Positions 21,625 through 34,300 of a stretch of DNA of 64,000 bases are shown piece by piece. Each line of letters opens with the position of its first letter. Within the stretch, counting starts at the first letter, position 1. The DNA is taken from the NCBI GenBank assembly GCA_963978545.1, contig OZ021722.1:109001442-109065441 (forward strand), given 5' to 3'. Source of the stretch: Linyphia triangularis. Its lineage: Eukaryota; Arthropoda; Arachnida; Araneae; Linyphiidae. The notes under the pieces were generated by a model, which was given only the letters and a program-made list of their open reading frames with translations, made no database searches and was not told the DNA's origin. A program made the position numbers and the translations under genes.

Positions 21625-23866
21625 AATAGTTCTGGTTGAATTTTGTATGGGAGATCTTTTGCCATATTGCTTGTCTAAGGTTAGTAGTCTCCTCTGGAAA
21701 GATTCGCCTCAGATGAATAGAGTTTTCAAACATTTTTCTTCAATTGGGGAAAAGCATTGTAGACTTGCAATATATGTGGCAAACTGATTTTCTAGCGATT
21801 TTAGACATTATCTTAGTAAAATAAAATCATTAAAAAATATTGTATCCTGTCCATTTCTACAACACAGATCGATTATAACCTTTTCCTCTTTTGAAATGAA
21901 CATTATTAAAAAATTTAATGTTACACAAGTTGCTTCGAGTACAATTGCATATCGGATTCTGTGGCAAAACAAAGCACAACCCTAAAAATTAAATCCTTTT
22001 TCTAGTAATTTGTTTTTACCAAGTAAAAAAATTTCACGATTAGATAACTCCATTTTAGCTTCAATACTACATCAATATTGTATAAGAATCTTCTACAAAG
22101 GCTAAGGTCATAATTCCCAAACAAAGCAATGTCAAATGAAAGTATCCATACCAACCCATATCAAAATTCAATTTGAAGTTATCCAAACTATCCAATTGTT
22201 AAATCTGAACTATATATGCTTAAGTCATGTATTATCAACTTTAAGGCCTTGATAAGGTACAACGGATTAAGTAGAGTTCTAAAATCGTACTACTTTTATT
22301 GTAACTCTATGGGAAATTTACTTCTTAGCTTTAAATAGCGAAATTAGAACTTGGTATCTGAATATGAGGTACCCTAAAGGAAATGTCTATTTTTCTTTTT
22401 TACCGTCACAATCCAGCTTGTTTAATGCTAGAATAACTATAGATATATAATTTTCTAGTTAGCTAGAATGTTGCAAATTACTTAGCATGCTATACACTCA
22501 TTTTCCTCATTTGTTTCTTAAAACATTGTTATTGGTTACTCTCCGTGTCAAAGTATAGATTTTTTAAATTATAAGGATTTAATAATATATAAGTATTGAA
22601 TAACAATACAAAAACTCACTCTTTTCCAGTGTTTTTAGAAATTAAGAAAAACAAATTAGGAGTTTCTAATGACTATAATCAAACCTCAAAAATAATTTTG
22701 AGAACCTAAATAAAAGGATATTAACTTAAAATTTTGGGAAACTGTTTTTACAGACATAATTTTGAGATTATATGTGTATTTTATAGCGCATGTCATATAG
22801 AACAATTTAAGTTAAGTGCTTCATTTAGACTTGAACAAGTATTAAAATTGTATAATGTTATGGGTGTTGGAAAGAATTTGAAAAATTATGGATGCTGGCT
22901 TGTTTTCGACATATAAAGTAAATGCCAGAAAAATTACAAAGTAGCAAAACTTTCATAAGTAACTTGCCTAATGATATCGAGTAAAAAAAACTATGCTTTG
23001 TAGAAAAACATTAATATGGCATGACGCAAATCAATTCTCGATTGTATTAAGAATCTTTCAATTGTGCATTTTCCTTTGATATTTCTAATTAGAAACACAC
23101 ACAAACAAGCATTTTTTTTTATGTCAATTATTCTCCCCACAAATGTAATTCCATATTTAGAATTGAATTTCTTATATTACAGTTTTATGCATTCCCTATT
23201 TTATTGTATACTCTTTTTGACACCAACACAAGCCCCTTGGTATAGACAAGTCAACTTTTCAACCAGTTATAAAATAATATAGTTCAATCACTTAGTGCAC
23301 CATTTTTCTACATTTCAGGTTTGCACGAACTAGTTTATTCTTTATCACACTATATTCTGAATAGTAAGATTGAAAAAGTAAATTGCAAACATGTTTATAA
23401 TAAGATAAATGTAAAATCTATAAATTTTGATTGCAAGACATAAAGATTGACTTTACAAGAAAGCTTGCTCTAAGATTAGTATTTGAAGCCTTTTTTTTAC
23501 TACAGTAATTGCTGACTTATTTGCCAAACGTGTTTCTTGGGAATAAAGTTATTTTGACTAAAAAATGAATAAATGGGACATGTTAACAATCAATTCTAGC
23601 AGTGGTTTCCAACCAGTGTTTAAAAAGCATTAAATTATATTTTTTAATAAATTATTTAAGTAAACTAAAGGAACCTTTCCCAGAATAGCATGAATTTAAA
23701 TTAACTCATAAAAATAACAAAACTTTTTTTATATATACAAATTCTATTATCGTCAAAGCTTAAATATAAATAATCTATAACTTGGGGGTAAAAACAGTTA
23801 AAATGCAAGAGAAAAAAAGGAAAATATAAAAAGCATTATTTTGAAGTACAAAAATAGCTGAATAAA
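21625..23866. other. AT-rich intergenic DNA, nothing recognised
   Basis: There is no repeat pairing, RNA gene or credible coding exon. Two short + strand frames (22734-22916, 23064-23282) have ordinary intergenic composition and no recognisable motifs. Confidence 0.4.
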
Positions 23867-24374
23867 ATGGACAAATCCCACATTTTTTTTATTTCAATTC
23901 TAAATGTTTCAAAAAGGCCATAAACACAAAAATCTCTGCTCACTGTGCTTTTTCTCGATTAGCAACTTAAGTTTACCTGTTAGACTTTGGCGAGAAAATG
24001 ATTCATTCGGCTCAAATTGAATGTGACGTCACTTGATCTGAAACAACTTGACTCGAAAGGCAGTAGCAGAAATCAGTTTTGCAAGTTTCTCGCAAATTGC
24101 GCCAATCTGTACAGGATATGGCAACTGTCTACCAAACCAAAGGCAACTATTTGGCAGACACTTCATAATAACCATACAGAACGGATGGATCTTATGACGC
24201 TACAGCTATAGTTGAGTGTTTTGATCCGACTAGTTTTGAGGCATTTTCTTTTCTTAGTATTTAAATAACTAATTTTTTAAAGAACTTTTGTTTGAATAAT
24301 TGGAACCAGAAAGAAATTCTACATAAACATTAAAGTAATTTCACTCGTTTTTAAATAATGCGGGAATTGTCCAT
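23867..24374. mobile_element. Long-TIR MITE, ATGGACAATT family (copy 2)
   Basis: The left ATGGACAAATCCCACATTTT and right AATGCGGGAATTGTCCAT match the ends at 5131-5674. The interior shares TTTGCAAGTTTCTCGCAAAT, CTGTACAGGATATGGCAACT and TTTGGCAGA blocks with the copy at 25152. Its right flank (to about 24520) is also shared with that copy. Confidence 0.7.
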
Positions 24375-25151
24375 TGTGTACAAAGGGGGGTTTTAGGCAA
24401 ATTTAGTTTAATGAAGTTTTGTCCACTAAAAATAATAAAATTGTAGAAAAGGCGTAACTTCTCTGAGGAAAAAAAGTGGAAATCTGTGTAAAAGCAGAAG
24501 ATTTTCATAACTACGCAATACAGGCAGAACCATTTTATCAAATTTAACTGAACTTTTGACAATGCCTTATAGTAATTCTGAAACTTATATAAATAAGGAT
24601 TTTATAACCTGATCTTAAAAATAAAATAAACTAGCAATTATATTCAGTTAAGTTTTTGAATAGCAGCATCAGTCTAAAAGTAAATACTTAGTTGCATATG
24701 TAATTCATTAGTTGCATGCATAGTTTCTGAGAACACTTAATAATTATATATAAAACACCAATATTATGAAAGTAGTAAGATTATTATTCTTAAATATAGG
24801 GTTGTTTTCTTTAACAAACATAAAAGTACGCTATCCATATTATGGAAAAGAATTCAGCATAGACTTAAGATAATCTTAGTAAAAAATAAGTTTATCACAG
24901 TTATTTTACAAAATTATGAATTGTGTGTATAAATCCGATTATATTTATAGTAGTGACTTTCCTGTAGTTGAAATATTTAATGACATTTAATTGTTAGATT
25001 GTAAACTACTTTTCAAGTTATGTTTCAATTTATAAATGCTTTTTAAATATATCATTGACATTAAGTGCAGATTTTTAAAAAATTGAAATATTTTTTACTA
25101 AAAAAGAAAATGATATTTTTGGAAAAACGTGAATTATTTATATATTCCACA

Positions 25152-25559
25152 ATGGACAATTCCAGCATTGTTTTTATTAAATTCTAAATGTATCAAAAAG
25201 GCTAAAAACACCAATAACTTGGCTTGAAACGCAGCAGCGGAAACCAGTTTTGCAAGTTTCTCGCAAATCAAGCCAACCTGTACAGGATATGGCAACTGTC
25301 TACCAAACCAAAGCCAACTATTTGGCAGAAACCTTATGATAACCATAGAGAAGATAAGGATGTCGCGACATCACAGCTATAACGTACGGTTTTTATTAAA
25401 CTGCGTTTATACGAGGTTTTTGGGAATTTTCTTTTCTTAATATTTAAATAACTAATTTTTTTTTAAAGAACTTTTGTTTGAATATTTGGAATCAGAAATA
25501 AATTCTTCATAAATATAAACTAATTTCACTCGTTTTTAAAAAATGTGGAAATTGTCCAT
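25152..25559. mobile_element. Long-TIR MITE, ATGGACAATT family (copy 3)
   Basis: The ends ATGGACAATTCCAGCATT and AATGTGGAAATTGTCCAT; the interior is as in copy 2, with an internal deletion. After 25559 about 120 bp match the right flank of copy 2 (GGTTTTAGGCAAATTTAGT, AATAATAAAATTGTAGAAAA), ending in another ATTGTCCAT-like terminus at about 25684. The original element may therefore extend to 25684. Confidence 0.7.
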
Positions 25560-25823
25560 TGTGTACAAAGAGGGGGTTTTAGGCAAATTTAGTCTAATGA
25601 AGCCTTCAAGTCCATTAAAAATAATAAAATTGTAGAAAAGGCGGAACTTTTCAGAGAAAAAAAAAGCGACAATTGTCCATTAATGTGAATTTTATATAAT
25701 CACAAATAATACATTTGTGAATCAAAATGAGTAATTTGGGTGAAAAAGCGCTACGGAGAATCAACAAACTTATCCAATTCCAAATACGAGTCACTTGGAG
25801 CTGAAGTGGATCACGTCTCTTAT

Positions 25824-26274
25824 CAGGGTTCCCACTGAAATCATAGAATGAAAATCAATGACTTTTAAGGGCCTAAATAATATTTTTTAAGGACCTTCGT
25901 AAATTTTTTTTCAGGCATCAGGTTTTTAACGTCTGACTTCACAGCTGCTTTGCCCAGAGTGATACTATCGAATCTTTCATGCACAGTTTGCATTTTGTCT
26001 TATAAACAGACTTTGATGACGGTCTTGTCTTTTGGCACGAACAACATAAGACACTATTCTCGTGTTTGTCTTGCAGAGTACAGTGTGTAACTAAAACCAT
26101 TCGAATTCTACGCCACCAATCAGCAAAAACGAACCAAACAATGAACAGATTGATGGATATGTAATACAAATATAGAAAGAAAATTTTGGTGCTGTGCAGA
26201 TAAGTGATAAAAATTAAGAACTTTTAAGGACCTCCAAGCATTTTTAAGTACTTTTAATGACCCTGGGAACCCAG
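25824..26274. mobile_element. hAT-like element, CAGGGTTCCCAC family (copy B)
   Basis: Starts CAGGGTTCCCACTG and ends CTGGGAACCCAG, flanked by CTTAT on both sides (25819-25823, 26275-26279). The - strand frame 25939-26169 includes SVYKTKCKLCMKDSIVSLWA. A better-preserved version in copy C reads AKCKLCMKGFDINALGETAV, a zinc-finger start seen in some arthropod hAT-type transposase genes. The rest of the transposase is gone. Confidence 0.8.
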
Positions 26275-26853
26275 CTTATTGACTTCACGCAAGGAATAAG
26301 TCTCTTAAAATCATATTATACTATAAAGGTGTTAAATAATTTTAGATGTCATTTGAACAAAACAATTGTTTCATTTAACGCATTATTTTATCATCCTGTA
26401 TAACTTTTATAAGGCCAGAATCTTGGTAGAGAATTAATAACTTTTATTTAGGACTGTTTGATGTGAACATTGACTTGAAAATCTATGATTTGCATTTAAA
26501 AATCAGCAATTCTTTTTTGAAAAATTCAAATCTATTCCATCATAATTCAAGAAAAAAAAAAGAAAGAAAAAAATTGATCATGGGCACTGGCAGTATTGTT
26601 TAGAGGAAGTGCAAGGCAGTTGAAGTTTTTTTTTTTTTTTTCCAAACTATTTTATTAAGAAAATGATATCTAGAATTTCTCCCAAAAAGTTAATAGTTAT
26701 TAAGCCATATTATAGTAATTTTTTTTGTTAAAATTGTACCACACTTTTCAACTTTAATATGGGTTAACAATTTTATTTTCAGTTATGATTTTATTAATTT
26801 AAAACTATACTCCTTTCAAAAACCAACATCTGTAAAAGAATAGATTAATGTGC

Positions 26854-26855
26854 AA

Positions 26856-26886
<31 letters not shown>

Positions 26887-26891
26887 TATAC
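26854..26891. repeat. Poly(A)/(TA)n microsatellite
   Basis: A run of A followed by about 13 TA dinucleotides. Confidence 0.95.
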
Positions 26892-27155
26892 AGCTAAAAT
26901 TTTAATTCATACTGCATTGAATTAGACTCATAAAACAATTTCGATAACTTATGCTGCAAAAGTCAGAATATAATTTTAGCTGTAAGTAATAAGCAAAAGA
27001 ATACTGAAGCAATTTCATTTTTAAATGGGAAATTGAAATCTGGACACCTTACGGAAAACTAAATTCCAAACTTGATTACAATATAATACCACCATTCTGA
27101 TTTAAAAAAAAATAAAAAATTACCAGATATCCAATACAAATGCTTACTCAATATA

Positions 27156-28026
27156 CAGAATTCCCACCAAAAGCGCAGAATAAAAATCAACGACTTTTCA
27201 AGGACATAAATGATATTTTTTAAGGAACTTCGAAAATTTGTTTTCAGGCACAGGGTTTTTAATGTATGACTTTACAGCTGTTTCGCCCAGAGCGTTAATA
27301 TCAAAACCTTTCATGCACAATTTGCATTTTGCCATATAAACAGACTTTGATGATGGTCTTTGATCTTTTGGCTCGCAAAACGTAAACACTAATCTAGTGC
27401 AGGGTTCCCACTCATATCACAGAATGAAAATCAAGGACTTTTCAATGACTTTTAAGGACCTATGAAAATTCGTTTTTAATAGATACCATATCTATATTTA
27501 AATTTTTAATAAAGTATATTCTACCAAAAAAGTTACAAGTTGGTGGATGCGTGATACAAATATGTCGGAAAATTCTGATACGGTGCAGAAAGTGGCGGTC
27601 ACGTGGTAGCAAGTCCGAGATGTACTTTTATAAATTTTGCAGTTGGACAATATCTGTAAAAATTAAGGACTTTTAAGAACCTCTAAGCATTTTCAAGGAC
27701 TTTTAAGCACCTCTAAGCATTTTCAAGGCCTTGAAATCAAGTTCAAAAATATTAAGCACTTTTAATGACTTTCAATGACCGTGGGAACCCTGTAGTGTGT
27801 TCGTCTCATAGAGTACTATGTGCAACTAAAACCATTCGATTTCTACTCCACCAATCAATGGATACGAACTAAGCAATGTACAAGTTGATGCATGCATAAT
27901 ACAAATATACCAGATAATTTTGGTGCAGTGCAGATAAGTGAAAAAAATTAAGGACCTCTAAATATTTTTAAGATCTAGAAAAGAAGTTTAAAAATATTCA
28001 GCACTTTTAATGACCGTGGGAACCTG
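27156..28026. mobile_element. hAT-like element, CAGGGTTCCCAC family (copy C), split by copy D
   Basis: Starts CAGAATTCCCACC and ends GTGGGAACCTG; copy D (27400-27792) sits in its middle. The left half contains a - strand frame (27198-27389) with YMAKCKLCMKGFDINALGET and AVKSYIKNPVPENKFSKF, a C2H2/BED-like N-terminal finger of a hAT-type transposase. The sequence resumes after copy D with the block homologous to copy B (ACTAAAACCATTCGATTTCT). Its flanks ATATA / ATACC match imperfectly. Confidence 0.75.
27400..27792. mobile_element. hAT-like MITE, CAGGGTTCCCAC family (copy D), nested in copy C
   Basis: The ends CAGGGTTCCCACTC and GTGGGAACCCTG are complete inverted repeats, flanked by TAGTG at 27395-27399 and 27793-27797. 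Insertion into a relative of itself dates it after copy C. It is non-coding. Confidence 0.85.
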
Positions 28027-28060
28027 ATACCGAATCAGCAATTGAGTCAAATTACAAATA

Positions 28061-28474
28061 CAGTGTTCCCATTCAAATCACAGAATGAAAATCAATGACT
28101 TTTAAGGACCTAATTAATGTTTTTAAGGACCTTTGAAAATTTGTTTTCAGGCATTATGTCTATATATAAATTTTTAATAAAGTATATTCTACCAAAAAAG
28201 TTACAAGTTGGTGGATGCGTAAAACAAATAAGTCGGAAAATTCCGATATGGTGCAGATAAGTGGCGGTCACGCCGGGATAGCAAGTCAGAGTTGAATTTT
28301 TATAAATTTTACAGTTGGACATCATCTTCAAAAATTAAGGACTTTTAAGGACCTCTAGGCATTTTCAATGACATTTAAGCACCTCTAAGTATTTTCAAGC
28401 ACTTTCAAGGCCTTGAAAACAAGTTTAAAAATATTAAGCACTTTTAATGACTTTCAATGACCGTGGGAACCCTG
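28061..28474. mobile_element. hAT-like MITE, CAGGGTTCCCAC family (copy E)
   Basis: The left CAGTGTTCCCATTC and right GTGGGAACCCTG ends are flanked by AAATA at 28056-28060 and 28475-28479. The interior is close to copies A and D (GGTGGATGCGTAAAACAAAT, GATAAGTGGCGGTCACG). The - strand frame 28110-28331 is incidental. Confidence 0.8.
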
Positions 28475-28479
28475 AAATA

Positions 28480-29472
28480 AAATAATTTACTTTGAAAACT
28501 TCTGAAATAGATATTTTCCTAAAGAATAGTTTACACAGTTTTCTAATAGAAGAGGTTAAGAACCAATTAGCACACATTTTTAATTCAACTAAATTTACAG
28601 GAAAGCTACTGGCATTTTCTTAACTAGCATAAATATAATTATAAAACTTACTAACAAAAAATAGCATTTTAGTTAAAAATGTGAAAGAAATCTAAATAAT
28701 TACATACCTGCTATAGGAAAGCTCTGTTTTATTTGTTAAAAAATTACAAACTTAATCTTGTTTATAAGTTAATAGATAATGTTGATTGTTTGATAGCCTA
28801 AGCCCTTTGATCATATATGAAAGGGCTGCATCTAGATCTGAACACGCAAGGTTGGAATTACTACAAAATAAACCATTAAACAATTAGACAGAAGTCTATT
28901 ATTGCTCCAAATTTTGAATATATTAAGGCAAAAATCTGCCAACAAGTTAGAAGATATGTATGTTAATACAAGATCAAAAAATAAAAAAAGTATATAAAAA
29001 TCCTTAGATTAAATTTTTTTTTTAATTGAATGTCTCATATGAAATAAATATGCAAAGGGAAGTATAGATTTTTGGTAGGTATAATTGTGTATCACTACAG
29101 ATGGATAAAAATAACTGTACTTCTTAAAAATTTATCAAGAAAAATAATTTTTTGATTAATTGAAGTGGGAAAAAAAAATACTCAACTTGAAAAGAAATGT
29201 TTTCAAGAAAATCAAAACTTTTATTAACTGAATGGCACCGAAACAATAATGTAAAATAGTTTTTTGTTTTTTTAAAGTAGTTGCGCACTTAATATGTTTA
29301 TGTTATCATCTGGGATGCTTAAGGAGTAGGTATCTCTTAAGAACAAGCAATTTACTTCAAAATTCAATAATATAACAGTATTTTTCAGACACCTTCAGTA
29401 GTAAGTTACCCAAGCTAGATTAAAATTTAAAGTTTCAGATACAGAATTCAAAAGCATTAGTTTAGTTAACTG

Positions 29473-29557
<85 letters not shown>

Positions 29558-30204
29558 GTTTGAATATTAGAGAAACTTAAAAAATGTTGAATTTTAAAGT
29601 GTTAACCTAGAACTGCAATAATTGCCTTGATTTTTTTTTTTTAATTAAATTTCTTATGTATTTCATTGCCATACCTATTATTAGTAACATGAAGCCATTA
29701 TACTTGCAAAGGTTACTTTGCAAGTGTAGTGGCAAACAAAAAAAAATTATTTTTGAAAACTTATAACTTAAATTTGCCAAAACATAACAACAAAGAAGGA
29801 AACAAAATATATTAACTACCTAATAACTAACCTGACAATAAAGAATTGAAACTTCTGTTACTATTCATTATTTTTTACAGAAATACTGCAACATCCAAAA
29901 TACTTTTAAGAATTAAGACAAACAATTTTTAGCAAGCCAAATATTTAAGTTCTAAATGGTGTTCTGATAATTAATAGATAGAATTTGTAAAAGAAACTTA
30001 AAAAAATGTCATTTCACTTTGACTAAAAAAAAAAAAAAAAAGAGAGAAATGAGCTACATGCTTTTCACGATGAACTAAACAAAAAGGAGATCATTAACAA
30101 TTTTGTTTGCACCCTAAAAACTTTCAAGTATTTTATGTGTGTGTAGGAACGATGCGTATCTCATCAAGACAAGTCATAATCAAATCCTATATTTAAAATT
30201 ACAC
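28480..30204 (-). other. AT-rich region, probable 3' UTR and downstream of the zinc-finger gene
   Basis: This lies immediately 3' of the zinc-finger stop on the - strand. No open frame or repeat pairing was seen apart from a long (TA)n tract and a poly(A) run (30025-30042). Part of it should be the 3' UTR; its end cannot be located from sequence alone. Confidence 0.4.
29472..29554. repeat. (TA)n microsatellite, about 80 bp
   Basis: An almost pure TA dinucleotide run of about 40 units. Confidence 0.97.
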
Positions 30205-31344
30205 CTACATTACTAAGTTACATAAGTGTTCATTAGGGTTAAAAGTGTCAATATACATGTTGGGCCTTTTATGCATTCTGCGGACATGAGAGCGGAGATT
30301 GTCCCTGCGCGCAGACCGATAGCTGCAGTGAGGGCATAGATGCGGCTTCTCCCCGGTATGCATCCTTCGATGCTGAATTATCTTTTTCAGCTGGACGCTA
30401 GAGAACTCGCACAGGTCGCACAAGAAATGTTCTTCACGCTTGTGTTTCTTCATGTGACGTGCCATCTCCGCCTCTGTCGGACGGTCTTTGCCGCAGATTT
30501 TGCAGCTCAGTTTAAGGGTGAAAGTCTCGTTGCCGGCTGCATGTACTCTTTGGTGCTTCTTGAGGGCTCTGTAAACGGTACAGGAGTAAGGACAATACAG
30601 ACATCTGTACTCCTCTGCGTTGTGCCGGTGTCGCTGAGGAAGCGCCTCCGGTTTGTGCCGCCGTTTGCCACATGGGTGCACTCCGTCGAGCAGAACGTGC
30701 TTCTCCATGTGTTTGTCGAGCTTATCTCGCCTCTGGGATGAATACTCGCAGGATGGGCAAGTGTACCTCTTGTTGGAGGAAGACTTATCCTTGCTTTTCT
30801 TTGTCTTCTTCTGCATCTTAACATGCACACTTTTAATGTGCCTCTTGAACAAAGTTCGACTACGAAACGTCAGCCCACACTCGCCGCAATCGTAAACGAC
30901 ACACTGCGGCTCCTCCTCGATGGTGTACTGGTCATCAATGATGAGTTTGGTGTCCTCGAAGTTCGCGTCATCTATCGGGATGTCTATGGATGAGCCTATT
31001 TCAAAGTGGTCTGTGTCTAGGTGGTCTTCCATGTCGTCAATGATGACTTCATTTTCCACCCCGGACCCGATGACGATCTCCTCGCCCTCTATGACATCTT
31101 CTTGCTTAATCATGTTGTTTGGGACAAGGATGATTTCGGCGTGAGGATCTTCATCTTCGTTGCCCACTTCCACGCTTTGTTCCACTATGAGCTCATTAGG
31201 GACAACAGAATCGTGGAAAAATAACTGGTTAACGTGGTGTGAGTCGAGGACTACTTCCTCCATGCCTTCCTGGGACTTCATGGTGATGAAGCCGCTGTGG
31301 TCCATGTGGCTGTCTGAGATTATGAGAGAGTGGTCACTCATCAT
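30205..31344 (-). CDS. C2H2 zinc-finger protein with acidic N-terminus
   Basis: A 379-residue nuclear protein, probably a DNA-binding transcription factor. Residues 1-150 are strongly acidic and rich in I/V (EGEEIVIGSGVENEVIIDD). Six canonical C2H2 fingers follow at about 153-174, 196-216, 248-268, 281-301, 309-329 and 337-358, with a degenerate finger at 225-241 that lacks its second cysteine. A lysine-rich stretch at 177-193 may be a nuclear signal. The only TGEKP linker joins the last two fingers. The acidic head plus finger tail recalls ZFX/ZFY-type proteins, but finger number and spacing differ, so I do not name it. The GC content far exceeds the surroundings and the frame is intact. The stop is at 30205-30207. 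Confidence 0.9.
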   Translation of the reverse strand: MMSDHSLIISDSHMDHSGFITMKSQEGMEEVVLDSHHVNQLFFHDSVVPNELIVEQSVEVGNEDEDPHAEIILVPNNMIKQEDVIEGEEIVIGSGVENEVIIDDMEDHLDTDHFEIGSSIDIPIDDANFEDTKLIIDDQYTIEEEPQCVVYDCGECGLTFRSRTLFKRHIKSVHVKMQKKTKKSKDKSSSNKRYTCPSCEYSSQRRDKLDKHMEKHVLLDGVHPCGKRRHKPEALPQRHRHNAEEYRCLYCPYSCTVYRALKKHQRVHAAGNETFTLKLSCKICGKDRPTEAEMARHMKKHKREEHFLCDLCEFSSVQLKKIIQHRRMHTGEKPHLCPHCSYRSARRDNLRSHVRRMHKRPNMYIDTFNPNEHLCNLVM

Positions 31345-31358
31345 CTTGGAAGGTGTGT
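31345..31358 (-). promoter_or_regulatory. 5'-UTR end and splice acceptor before the zinc-finger ATG
   Basis: On the - strand TTATCCTGCCATTCTAG precedes ACACACCTTCCAAG and the ATGATG start. It is a plausible acceptor placing the whole coding sequence in one exon, with one or more untranslated exons further upstream (higher coordinates). Confidence 0.5.
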
Positions 31359-34300
31359 CTAGAATGGCAGGATAACTAATTAATATGGGGAACCTAGTTT
31401 ACTTGGAAAGCTAAAAATGGACCAATAAACATCATATTGGTTCCTCAGAAAGTGACCAAACAAGTTTTGATACACATAAGACTTACATTATATTGGAACG
31501 TTCCCATAGACATACCTAAAGGTTAAAGCTTGACAAGCTGAATTCTAAGAAATCAATTACTCAAAACAGAAAAGATAACAAGACTTGACCTCTTTCTATT
31601 TTCAAACCTTTTTTTTTTTAAAAATAAATGCTGCTTATCATGTTTGCTTATACTAAAACATATCAAGCATGTGCATGCAAGAAGCAAATAGTACATTTCT
31701 ATGTGTATATAAAAGTGTTCTTACCATGCAGGAATAAAAGCAGACCAATTGCAAATTGCTTCATAAAAAGCAAAGGTGATTCAAAATTTTGTAAAAAGAA
31801 AGAATAATGGTTATTCATTCATAATTTAATTTCACTTTTTGATACACTATATTTAAACAAACACATTCATGTATCACATTTGCAGCAAGATACATTGTAA
31901 TTTTAAACTTTAAATTTGGAACTCAACTTCTGTAATAGAAATTAATATAAGGTGTTTGTTTTCAGAATGCTACTAAAAAAATTTTATACGAAATTTTTAC
32001 TGTCTCATAATAAAATATTATATATTAGTACTATATTGATAAATACAATTTATAATCATAGATACATATCACAGATAAGTATGACGAGTGCTAAAACCTG
32101 AAAAATTTAAGAAACTTAAGCTGGTAGAATAGAATTTTTTTTGGCACAATGGCTCTACAATGAAAGATATTGTGCAAAAACATAACAAAATTATCAATTG
32201 CTCTTCCTAATTCTGAATTCAGTCAGATGACAAAGTAACTAAAATACAATAACCTTGTCTGACATGGAATTTCATTAAAACCTTGAATTTCATTAAAATT
32301 AATTACAATGGTTTCATAATTTGTTAATAGTTTCACTCATAATAAAAATTATAGTTTAAGACATCCTAACTTGGTAATAAGGCCATACATGGGGCATTTT
32401 ACAAAAAATCGTTTGATACGAAATAGGTATTTATTACGAATAATCTTAGTGCAACAGATATGATAAATCGCAGTTTCAAACTGAGATAATTTAACTTGTT
32501 TGTTGCCTAAATTTTACTCGCAGTCTTGTTTTAACTTTTTTTCAGAGTTACATTTCATAAATAAAGTACTTTTTAGATAAAGATTTTTTTTTTTTAATAA
32601 ATATTTTTCTAACACGGCATTCTCTACTAAGCGGGCCCTTAACAAAATTGAGTTGGAAATAGTGTTCTAACACATAACAGTACATGCTCCATTTATTTTA
32701 CTGCCAGTAGCCAAAGCAAATTATAAAAAAAGTTGTCAATAAATCCTTACTACAGATGAAAGCAATATGTTGTGTTGATCAAGAAATCCACAGTAGGGCA
32801 TCTGTTCTGTTCAGAAATAAATACAAACCAGGAAAGGATGTATATAGATTTATTCAGGGGCTCGAACATCCAAACCAGGTTATAGGGAAATTAGGCAGTA
32901 AGTAAGTGGGATGGGGAACAAAAAAAAAACAATAATAATTCAAATTTGAATACAGCAATTTAAAATATAGCAATTTGCTCCAAACACTGGCCCACCGGCA
33001 AAGCACCAAGTTCAACAACTTCCCAATTGAAAGAAATTTTATGATAAAAATCTGATTTTTTATAGAATTGCCAGCATGTAAAAAGTATCAAATATTGTTA
33101 TTGGCAGCAAATTCTTTGCACAGAATTCAATCAGTTTAATCCTTTTGAGCAGTAAATAATGGATCAAAGTTCTTTTATTTTTATTTAATTAAACCAAATG
33201 CAAAACATAATTTGCTTTAATTGTCACTAGCTTACATTCACAATTAAAATTCAATAAACATTTAAAAAACACTTCAATTTTTTTTTTTTTTAACATTCTT
33301 GATTCAAATATTTGGAAGACAAACCTTCTTCAAACACTTATTATTAATAAAACTTACACATGATCTCATAAAAATAATGAAACAGGCTATGCTTGAAGTA
33401 TATTATTAACTTACATGAAAAATCTTCAGTGGCCAACAAATTCCAAGACTCAACTCCTGCCAAAGGGGAGAATTGTTCTAAAACATGATGGTTTTCCATT
33501 TGATGGTACATATGTACCCCTATTTTCAAGTTGGGTAATCATTAAAAAAGGAACAAAAAATAAAAAAATAAAAATCAATTCATTTGAACAAAATAACATG
33601 CATGCATAATGTAAAAAATAAACAGTACAGGGGAAAAGCTCAATTTAAACACATTCTAATTTGCAGAGCAACAAGCAGGTCATGCAAATTGATAAATATG
33701 CATAGCTGGAAATTCATACATTAGCAATAAAATTTTTAAAAGCATGAATTTTCATGCAATAGCAGAATAGTACTAAGATGTTTAGCAGATATCTCAATTG
33801 GAATAGAACATTACGCTATTTAATTGACAACAAAAATTGGTGTTACTGTTTGATACAATTTGGTGATATATAAATATAAATTAATGGCACACAAGTTTAA
33901 AAAAAAAAATATTGGTTTTGAGTGTTGCATTTAAACTCCATACAAAAGAACTGCTGGACAATGCAAGTCTGACAAATTAAATTATGAAAGCATCTCAAAT
34001 ATGACTTTTAAGTAATGAGCCATTTTTAATTCTTTCGCTTGCTTTGTGTCCGATTAAGGGAGCTTGAAACATTAAAATCGCCAGCTAAGGCTTTCTCGAA
34101 TACTAAGAGCATAAGAAAACATATCCATTGATCTGAATATATTTTATCAATTAAAACAAATGAATATTTGAATATGATGTTTATTCAATAAGAGTTTCCT
34201 TACGTATGTTTTTCATAGGAATATTTACTTATGCAATTTTCCATATTTGATCGAAATAAGTGGAAGGCTAAATGAAATTTTGAAAAAGAAAAATGTCTAA

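Noticed and set aside
30340..31375. Several + strand open frames up to 133 codons opposite the zinc-finger gene
   Set aside because: They are antisense shadows of the C2H2 coding exon; they lack motifs, and the - strand frame has clear finger signatures.
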